A DNA stretch of 16,480 nucleotides from Hyphochytrium catenoides (Eukaryota; Sar; Hyphochytriomycetes; Hyphochytriales; Hyphochytriaceae). Each line of letters begins with the position of its first letter. The first letter of the stretch is position 1. Below the pieces are notes generated by a model. It was not told the origin of the DNA. It searched no databases and was given only the letters and a program-made list of their open reading frames with translations. This document shows, one piece after another, positions 1-7,581 of this stretch. Location of the stretch: positions 1,611 to 18,090 of the forward strand of contig FLMG01004132.1 in the NCBI GenBank assembly GCA_900088475.1. The letters are read 5' to 3'. The position numbers were made by a program, and so were the translations under genes.

Positions 1-260
1 GGAGGACGGCAATAACCGAAAGGGCTGCAGTTGAACTCTCTCTCTCACATCTCCTCTCTTCTTTTCCCGGTGGCGATCTCGTTTCATAGCTACGGCGGAA
101 GACTAAGAGGACCGAAGAGAGCTTTAGAGAATCAGAGTCTCTCGTTTACCTTCTGGACCTCAGCCCCGCAAACAGCCTTAGCAGAGCTACGACTGGAGCT
201 TCAGTGCTAGGAACTGAAGATTGAAAACGCAGCAGAACCTTAGCAGAGACCTAGCTGCCG
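1..260 (+). promoter_or_regulatory. 5' flank and probable 5' UTR of the tyrosine aminotransferase gene
   Basis: This stretch lies upstream of the ATG at 261 and has no convincing coding frame. It carries an 11-bp direct repeat, CCTTAGCAGAG, at 176-186 and again at 238-248. No TATA box is evident. The start context is GCCGATGG, with G at +4 but C at -3. The transcription start may lie inside or left of the window. Confidence 0.5.
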
Positions 261-3014
261 ATGGAGACTTCTGAGGCTGTGTGGCGGGTGCTGCCTTCCA
301 GGTATGCCGGCAGGACTGAGAACCCGATTAGGAAGATTGTCGACAACATCAAGAAGCCCGAAAATTCAGAGAAAGCCCTGATCCCTCTCTCTCTCGGTAG
401 GCAGATGTTTCGACTTGAGAACCCTATCGTAGAACCTCTTTTATATTTCTCTGTCTTTCTTGCTCACTTTCTCTGTCCTCTTTTACTCTCTTTTCCTGTC
501 TTTGTCTCTGTCTCTGTCTCCCTTCTCACTCTCTCTCTTCTTCGGCAACAGCGCATTCTCTTCAGTTAGTTTCTCTTTACTCTCTCATGCCGCGTTGTAG
601 GTCTTTCTACCGCCGTTCTCAAGCTTGTGTCTCTCTCTACCTCATCAATCGCGTAGGTGATCCCACGGTCTTTCGCAACCTTCAGGCCCCGGAAGTGCTG
701 GTGGAGGCGATTGTCAAGCATGTCCGGTACGGCCAGACATGGACAGTACGAGAGGAACGCCACCAGATGGCACTGTCTGTCTTCCTTCTCGCGCTTCTCG
801 GTTGCTCTCTCTCTCAATCACACACATTGTGTGTGTCTCTCTCTGTCTCTCCGTCTCTCTCCCTCTCTCTTTGTCTCTCTTCCTCTTTCTTCTCTCCCCT
901 CTTCCTCTCTCTCTCTCCTCCCTCAACTCCGACGTTCTCCTCTGTCTCTTCTTACCTTCTCTCTACATCTCTCTTCTTGAACTCATGCTCTCTTTACGCT
1001 GCTTTTCCAGAAGCATATTCTTTATATTTACATCACAAGCGCACTTTCTTCTCCTGCTACCTGCTGGCCTCTTATTTTTTTCCCCCTCTCTCGACGTCTA
1101 TACAGTTTCTGTCTCGTTCCTTCTTCTGTTTCTCACCCGCCTTTCATGTCTCTCTTCCACAGCTCTGGCAATGCGAACGGGTATGTCCATTCCTCGGGAA
1201 CCCCTGACGCTCGAGAAGCTGTGGCTAAATGCTACGAGACGCCAACCTCTCCTCTCTCCGCTCAGGATGTGATCCTGACCTCCGGCTGCTCCGGCGCACT
1301 AGAGATCGCCATCTCTGGTCTGGCAGACGAAGGAGACAACATTCTCCTCCCTTCTCCAGGGTTTGCCCTGTATCAAGTCATCGCTCAGTCTCGGGGGATC
1401 TCCTGTCGCTTTTATGACTTACTGCCTGAAAAGAACTGGGAGGCGGATGTGGAGCACATGAGCTCTCTTATTGACGAGCGGACGCGGTTCATTCTGGTGA
1501 ACAACCCCTCTAACCCTTGCGGAAGCGTGTACTCCCAGCAGCACCTCCGAGAGATTTTGCAGCTCGCCGAGGAGCGTAAGGTGCCCATAGTCGCGGTAAG
1601 CTCAGATGGAGAGACGGGAGGGACCTCGATCTTTCAGCCCTTTATCCTTCCTCTCGTTTCCTCTCTTGAGGTCTTTCAGCTCCTAACGCGGTCCGCTGAC
1701 GCTCCACTTTCAGTGCTTGTCCATCTTCTCTCTTTCACTTTCTATCCATTTTTCGGGAGGCTCTATTCTAAAGATGGAAGCTTGTACAAGTTCCGTTGTG
1801 AAAACTAATGGGCTCTCTAACCTTCGTTGCATTCCTGCTCTGCCTTCTTGTGAGCAGGATGAGATATATGGCACCATGACCTTCCATGGCAGTGTGTTCC
1901 ACCCTCTTGCGTCCCTTACATCCTCCGTACCCGTCATCTCTGTCGGCGGGCTGGCCAAGCAGTATCTGGTGCCTGGCTGGAGGCTAGGCTGGATTCTTAT
2001 TCATGACAGGAATAATGTCCTTCAAGAGGTGAGAGGACCAAGTAGAAGGAGGAGACAAGAGTAAGAGCGGTGACAGAGGCGAGTCAATCTAGTGAGAGAC
2101 CTCGATGGTTAAGGCGGTACAACGGGCATGCTTCTCTTCTAAAACCTACAGAGTTGAACCTTGAGTTATTTAAACAGTGCATTAGGATGTATCCTAATGT
2201 TCCTATTTTTCCTTCCCGGTCCCTCTCCTTGGTCTTGCGTAGGTGCGGAAGGGGCTTCTAAGCCTCACGCAGCTGGTACTAGGCCCCTGTTCCATCCTTC
2301 AGGCAGCGCTGCCTGATGTTCTAACGCCTGTCAAGGGCTCATCGGAGGAGCAGCAGCTGCGGGATAACTATGAAAAGTACCTCCAGACGCTGGAGGAAAA
2401 TGCCACCCTCACAGTGGACCGATTAGGAATTATACCTGGCCTCCGCGTCGTGGTGCCGCAGGGCACCATGTACGCCATGGTAAGGACAGGGCGAGGCGTT
2501 AAGGCGCGTCAAAAAGCTTTTTTCCTTTCTTCTCTAACACTTACAACTCCATCTTTCTCGTTATATCATCTCTCTGCCTCTAATCCTTTGCTGTGCTACT
2601 TTGTCTAGATTGAAATGAATCCTTCCTCTTTCGAGGACATCAAGAGCGACACAGAGTTCACACAGAAGCTGCTCGACGAGGAAAGCGTCTTTGTCCTCCC
2701 TGGACAGGTAAGTCTACGTTTGTGAAAGTTCTCTTCTCATTCTTGGCCCTTATTTGCCACTGCTATTTATCTTCGCGGACGCGAGCTTGGTTGACTTCTG
2801 ACTGTTTTCGCTTCTTAAACGTCCCCGCTATCCCCAGTGCTTCCGCATCAAGAACTACTTTAGGGTCGTGTACAGCGCACCAAAGGAAAGACTGGCTGAA
2901 GCGTACGATAGAATCGCAGCGTTTTGCTCACGACATGCAAGTAAGAAGGCGGCAGGAGTGCCCGGGACTGAGCTGAGGCGTACCTCGTCCTGCACGGATG
3001 AAGAAAGTGACTGA
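261..3014 (+). CDS. TAT: Tyrosine aminotransferase, PLP-dependent class I aminotransferase, seven exons
   Basis: It transfers the amino group of L-tyrosine to 2-oxoglutarate, giving 4-hydroxyphenylpyruvate and glutamate. This is the entry step to tyrosine breakdown and, in algae and plants, to tocopherol and plastoquinone head groups. Exons read 261-396, 657-726, 1163-1595, 1858-2028, 2243-2479, 2609-2707 and 2838-3014. All junctions are GT-AG and in phase, giving 440 aa, close to the 454 aa of human TAT. Visible hallmarks are the N-terminal NPIRKIVDN block (22-30), LSLGDPTVF across exons 1-2, TSGCSGA (108-114), NNPSNPCGS with Asn186, Asp214 and Tyr217 in DEIYG, Schiff-base Lys247 in GGLAKQYLVPGWRLGW, Arg255, and Arg391 (substrate carboxylate) in YFRVV. 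No targeting peptide is evident, so it is probably cytosolic. The C-terminal tail of about 25 residues is polar and unconserved. It is convergent with the minus-strand gene ending at 3375. Family assignment is secure; preference for tyrosine over related amino acids is inferred from similarity. Confidence 0.95.
727..1162 (+). repeat. CT-rich low-complexity tract in TAT intron 2
   Basis: The intron is 436 nt, the longest of the six in this gene, and runs from a GTACGG donor to a CCACAG acceptor. About 820-990 is almost pure pyrimidine with (CT)n, GTCTCT and TTCCTCT runs. It resembles an expanded polypyrimidine tract or microsatellite. Long open frames across it are by-products of the absence of purines, not genes. 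Confidence 0.85.
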
Positions 3015-3374
3015 ACAAGAGAGAAGGAAGTGTAACAAGCCGTATGACACTATAACATACTACAAGGGAGACAGAGAGCGACATATCCTCTCTGATCCGC
3101 TTAACGTATTTATTATTGACCTAAAAGAAAGAAAATTGTGGGCGCCATCTGCTTACTTCGCTTCCACTTTGTTCTTTGCATAGAGAGGCGTGTGTGTCTC
3201 TGTCTGTCTCAGGTTTATGGACGACATCGGTTCAGTCTGGTCTGTCGTGCACTCTGGCCCTGAACGGCGCTTTGTATGCGTGAGATTAAGTCTTGCAGTC
3301 GAAATAGCATTTAGTGGACGAATGGCCAGAGAAGCACTTCTTTCGTGACACAGAGGGATCATGAAAAAGGCGTA
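3015..3374. other. Convergent intergenic region holding both 3' UTRs
   Basis: This separates the TAT stop codon from the stop codon of the minus-strand transporter. It probably holds the 3' ends of both transcripts. No canonical AATAAA signal is seen on the plus strand. A short GTGTGTGTCTCTGTCTGTCTC run lies at about 3190-3210. I see no gene here. Confidence 0.6.
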
Positions 3375-6008
3375 TCATGAGGAAGATGCCGTCTTTTCCC
3401 TCTTGGTTTGGCTTCGCCTCGCAGCGACCTCAGCCTGCTTTCTGCTCAGCTCTCCTTCTCGAGCCTTGTCTGGCCGGACCTGCCCTTGTAACACCGCTGC
3501 AATAGCAATCCATCCTGCGATGACGCAATAAACCAGCTTGGGACTGTATTTATCTCCAAAGGTAGTGCCGAGAACGACCAGAATGTTGAGAGGAAGCCGA
3601 AGGAGATTCATGATTGTGGTCAGCGCATCTGCGGGCAGATAGCGGCTTCGCAGGGTCCCCAGCGCGGGTTGGCAGATGCCAACGGTGACCTCAAAGACTA
3701 GGAAAGCCAAGAAGATAAACTGGAACTGCTGGGTGACCTGCAGTGAGCAAGGGAAAGAGAGAAGCATAAAGCAAGGGTTAAGGTTCTGTCAAAGGAGAAA
3801 AGAGAATAGGAATCTCCTCGAGGCAGGTTAAAGAGGGTGCAGGGGTCCTGCATGACAATCGTGTGTGCTCTTCTTGAATGACTAGGCAACGGAAAGCGTC
3901 ATTGGGCACCAGCACAGCAGAAGGAAGGAAATGAGATACCCGCAAGAGAAAGCGGAGCATATGTCTAGGCTTATCAATTCGAAGAGGAAACTAAGCCCAC
4001 TACCTACCACTGGAACTAGCATAGCGATCACGCCGGTCCAGCAAGCCGCTGTGTTTATTCTCTCGGGCGCCACCTCTCTCTCGACCAGCAGTTCGAAGAT
4101 AGTTCCTCCGAGGGTAATACATAGCATGAAGGAAGTGAAAACCAATCCTGTCGGCAGGATACCGTCCGGCACCACGCTCTGGAGCGTTGGAACCCACATG
4201 AACACTGCCTCAACAGAAGCGTTAGCTAACGAATCAAGCCAGAATAGGGAGACAGGACCAAGTAAGGGCCTTGAGAGCAGCCCTTTATCCGTTAACAATC
4301 TTATTTCACTATCATGATCATCAAGAGCAATTTGCAAGACATTGAGAGCTCAAGTGAGTAGATGCCGGCGAGGATGAGGGAAGAGTGATAGCTCAGAATC
4401 TTGAGAAGGGTTAGGGTTAGGGTTTGGCTTTAAAGGAACAAGTATACAGAATTTGGAGAAGGAAACCAGAAGGGCCTGCGGACAGGAGCTTACCAAAAGT
4501 GTACATAGCGCCTTCAAAGAGAGACTGTACCAACCCTAAGCGCCACACAGCGCCGTCGTCTTTGATCGCTTGAAGTCCACGCATAATAGAAATCACCGAA
4601 CCCTCTATAGAGACCGAGGGGCAGCATGGGAAGAGTCAGGCCCAAGGACAAAGATATGCAGTCCACAAGCCTGCTCCACAGGACAGTGGCCGACTGCGCA
4701 AGAGAGTAGAGTACTTACGGGCGTTATGACTCTTCGCTCCATAATTCTCTCGCCAGAAGCACACAAGAACGAGGGTCAACACTGTGAGGGCGATCGCCAC
4801 TTGGAAGGGACCAATGTCTCCAAGGGCATCACTGGCTACCTGAGCAATCAATCCTGCCCCTACTGCACAAGCGCCATTCCCTATGGCTGCAAGAGAGAAC
4901 GTATGCGCTAGAAGCTCCTCAGGGAAGCCTGAGAAGGAAAGAATTGGTTATGATGTCAGAAGAGAGCTTTTAGGTGAAGCCATCAGGGTTAGGGGTCACC
5001 ATTTGGGCTTTGGAGGATGCAGGAAGCCCTGTAGCGCATAGAAGCGAATAGACAGAGGGAAAGGCCAAACCACTGGGAGCGGCAGGGACAAGAGAGGAAG
5101 TTGTCCTTACCTCTTCTCCTATGTTCCGTGACCATCCAGCTCTCAAAGGCTGAGAAGAGAAGAGAAGTGCTGATCCCGCCCATCACACGGCCCGCAAGCA
5201 GCAGGGTCATGTTGGGGAAATGCTCGAGTATGTTGAGCGCAATCTATTTCCCACGCAACCCGTACACCCAGCATAGGCAAAAAGAACAAGCACGGGTTGG
5301 AAGTAAGGGAGGAGAGAAGAACAAGGAGTTTGACCAAAGAGGCAGAAAAGTCGGGTCAGTTCTTGCTTTTAGACACCGACAGAAGCATATTGTTGCTCAC
5401 CTCTAGCAGACAGAAGAGGATGCATCCTCGCTTGCGCCCAAATGAGTCGACAAGAGAGCCGATGAAGGTCCCGAAGACAGCAGAGGCGGCAAAACCAGTG
5501 ATAAATAGATTGCCGATGTCTACCCCGTAGCTCTGGTACAAAGTGTACATGTTGGTCCCTTGTAGCCAGTCTAAGGCATTGAGGACAGGGATGTTGAGGA
5601 GATTCTTTGTGAGGATAATGCTAAGTCAAGCATGGCAGGGAGGGTGCCGATGGGAGAAAGATGAAGGGCTCTTAAGTTGCTAGAAGAGGAGAAGACAGGG
5701 CAAGCCGCAGCAAACATTGACTATCAAAAAGAAGTTCTTCCCTGACCTGCCAGCATGATAGTGAGGTAAACAGCCAGGAACATCGTCTGGAACTGCTTAA
5801 AGCCCTTGGGTGGGTGACGGAAGACATTGACCCTCCTCTTCGGGTCAGTCTTCGATTTAGGAGACGGCGGCATGGGCCACAGAGCAGCGGCTGAAGAAGA
5901 TCTCCAGAGGTGCAACGTAGCCAGAAGAAGGCCCAAGACACAAGCGGAACCTACAGCCCATAGGGGCCAGGGCTGGGCCGGCGCGCTGTTGTCCTCATCC
6001 ATTGCCAT
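3375..6008 (-). CDS. MFSD5: MFSD5-like molybdate-anion transporter (MOT2 type), major facilitator superfamily, seven exons
   Basis: Members of this family (human MFSD5, Chlamydomonas MOT2) are multi-pass membrane proteins that take up molybdate for molybdenum-cofactor enzymes. Minus-strand exons are 6008-5747, 5570-5401, 5243-5111, 4928-4719, 4604-4494, 4204-4008 and 3737-3375. All use GT-AG and keep frame, giving 481 aa. Hallmarks in order: DWLQG (88-92) after a hydrophobic N-terminus, MFS motif A GSLVDSFGRKR (125-135), GRVMGGISTSLLFSAFESW (162-180), FPEEL and TFSLAA in exon 4, QSLFEGAMYTF (285-295) followed by VFMWVPTL, FTSFML in exon 6, and TIMNLLRLPLN (402-412) in exon 7. The tail after about residue 447 is charged and poorly conserved. 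The exon 6 to 7 junction is the least certain: the phase-0 join at 4008/3737 gives a shorter loop than plant relatives have. Intron 5 holds a telomere-type run. Family is secure; the substrate is inferred. Confidence 0.9.
4408..4425 (+). repeat. Interstitial telomere-type repeat (GGGTTA)2GGGTTT
   Basis: This 18-nt run lies within intron 5 (4493-4205) of the minus-strand transporter. On the sense strand it reads AAACCCTAACCCTAACCC, so it also contains CTAAC, the branch-site type seen near other acceptors here. TTAGGG is the telomere unit of animals, many fungi and many stramenopiles. Single copies recur at about 4986, 11332, 12041 and, inverted, 12236. Confidence 0.8.
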
Positions 6009-6077
6009 TATAAGGGCTAAGAGGTAGAGGCTGGAGAACGAAAGAAATGCCCTTGGAGGTTGAGATATCCGCTATGG

Positions 6078-6085
6078 TATTTATA
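6078..6085 (-). promoter_or_regulatory. TATA-type box of the MFSD5-like gene
   Basis: The minus strand reads TATAAATA here, about 70 nt upstream of the ATG at 6008. Sequence and distance suit a core promoter with a short 5' UTR. This is inference; no transcript start is known. Confidence 0.5.
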
Positions 6086-6213
6086 AGAATCCGAACCGCC
6101 GTGGCCAAGCGCTCTCGACTTGCAAGGGTGGCGAGAGGCGGGATAAAGATACCAGAGCTCTTGGTCCTTGAGGCCTAGTTATACCAGCGACCAGGGAACG
6201 ACCAGGAGGATGA

Positions 6214-6831
6214 AACTGTCTCACTGAAGGCCGTCAATGGGAGCGGCTGGCTTTCTACATCCGCTCGTACCAGGACTACAGAGAGTGGCTGAATGATAGC
6301 CTAAAGGAAGAGACAAGCAGGGAGGCTAAGAAGAGAGGGACGATGACTGCGTGTTCTATACTCTGCGGACTCTCGTGTCTCTCTCCTGCTCTCTCGCCTT
6401 TCTTCCTCCTCCTCCTACTCTGCTCACAGGCGTGGCAGACCCTAGAAGCCCAGTTGTGCACTCCCTTGATGATGCTCAGGGAGAGGACAGAGAGGAAGGA
6501 GGAAGGCGAAGGAAGCCATGGCCGATGATGTTTCTGTGTGATGATCGGCGCTCTGTCGCTTCACTTCTGGTAGAGAGAGATATGAGAGGATGAAGAGACA
6601 GAGAGGGTGGCAAGGAGGTAATAGAAATGAGAAGGACTAAGATAGATACGAGGGGGAAGAGGAAGACAGAGTTGGAGGTGAGGAGGAAGGAGCTAACATC
6701 AGATGGTGCCTGATAACAAGACTGTACCCGTTCATTTACAGCAAGAGGGAGTTCTGTACGTTGTCCGCTGTACCGGGGCTGTACAGAACATCAGGGTGGT
6801 AGTGGTAGAGCCGCTAACCCCTCGTTGGTGA
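6214..6831 (+). other. Candidate unrecognised gene or gene remnant with up to three exons
   Basis: I do not recognise a family. Three segments look coding. Segment A, from 6214 (just after a TGA) to about 6350, contains WERLAFYIRSYQDYREWLND and a charged tail. A strongly pyrimidine-rich stretch ending TGCTCACAG at 6432 looks like a plus-strand intron. Segment B starts at 6433 and stays open as VADPRSPVVHSLDDAQ onward to a possible GTAGAG donor after about 6569. Segment C is 6703-6831, begins straight after CTAACATCAG (branch site plus acceptor), contains VPVHLQQEGVLYVVRC and ends in TGA. Splicing A to B with donor GTTCTA (phase 1) and B to C in phase 0 keeps one frame. Against a real gene: no start codon is seen for segment A, and the second intron would be purine-rich, unlike the others. 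It could also be 5' flank with chance frames. Confidence 0.3.
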
Positions 6832-7581
6832 ATACTCCTCCTGCCCCTTTCAAACACCCCCCACGAACGAAGAACAGGGCCACCAACCGCCAGACGAAGG
6901 GACATCTGGAGGCTCTTTCTTTGAGAAGAAGAGAGAAGTCTTTCACCCAGACAACTCTTTGGCCCCCTCACCCCTCCCCTCTTCTCTCACACTTAATGAT
7001 GTTTTTTATGACAACATCAGTCCCAGCCCCAGCGCATAGTCTCGCTCCTCGCTGCCTGCTGGTGGTCTACTTTATGGTCTCCTCCCTTCTTCCTTTCCTC
7101 ATAAGTCGTAAGGAAGCTAGCGAGGAGGAGAAGAAAGAAGCTTGCTGCCGGGAGAACACAAGGAGCCGCGGTGGCTTCGTTAACACAAACCATATATACT
7201 GCTTCAGATCTAAAAAAGCAGCGCCTAGTAGAGGTCCGTCCTTCTATTTCTCTATCTCCTCGCTAGCTGTCTCTTCTCATTCCTTTTACTAGTTGTGCTG
7301 CCCATCATCACCCGGACCAGCTGGTAGCTGCGGTCTTTCTCCATCGTTTCTTGCCTTTCTTCGACACATCGCCATCATCATCCCTGCTGCTACTGCTAGG
7401 CATCGTCGGGCATAGTAGTACTCAGTAGAGTGAAGGAGACGACGACAGCACTATCATCATTCAAAGGAAGTACGCCTTTTATTATTAGCAATTGGAAGCC
7501 GTGAACAAAGTGACAACCACCGTAATAGAAAGAAGAGACAAGTCTCTCCTCCTTCTCTTCTAGCAGTTATTCCAACCAACA
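6832..7581. promoter_or_regulatory. Upstream region of the membrane-protein gene
   Basis: I see no convincing gene here. The stretch is pyrimidine-rich on the plus strand up to about 7100. A TATA-like CATATATACT lies at 7191-7200, about 390 nt before the ATG at 7582, and CAT/CTG trinucleotide runs occur around 7370-7400. A small perfect inverted repeat, TGATGTT / AACATCA, occupies 6997-7003 and 7013-7019 with a 9-nt loop. It probably contains the promoter and 5' UTR of the next gene. Confidence 0.4.

Noticed and set aside
587-1272. Several long overlapping plus-strand frames
   Set aside because: They run across TAT intron 1 and intron 2 and consist of Ser/Leu/Phe/Cys strings from CT-rich DNA; spliced TAT exons explain the true coding parts.
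6095-6150. tRNA-like segment (GCCGTGGCCAAGC...CTCTCGACTTG...CGAGAG)
   Set aside because: The first part resembles the 5' half of a serine or leucine tRNA with a 6-bp stem, but there is no T-loop GGTTCGAA, and the acceptor stem does not close.
6074-6178. 34-codon plus-strand ATG frame rich in Arg and Ala, like a mitochondrial presequence
   Set aside because: It overlaps the minus-strand TATA-type box, ends quickly in TAG, and no good splice pair joins it to the segment at 6214.
6825-7292. 155-codon plus-strand frame
   Set aside because: Composition follows pyrimidine-rich DNA, there is no domain-like pattern, and it spans the presumed promoter of the next gene.
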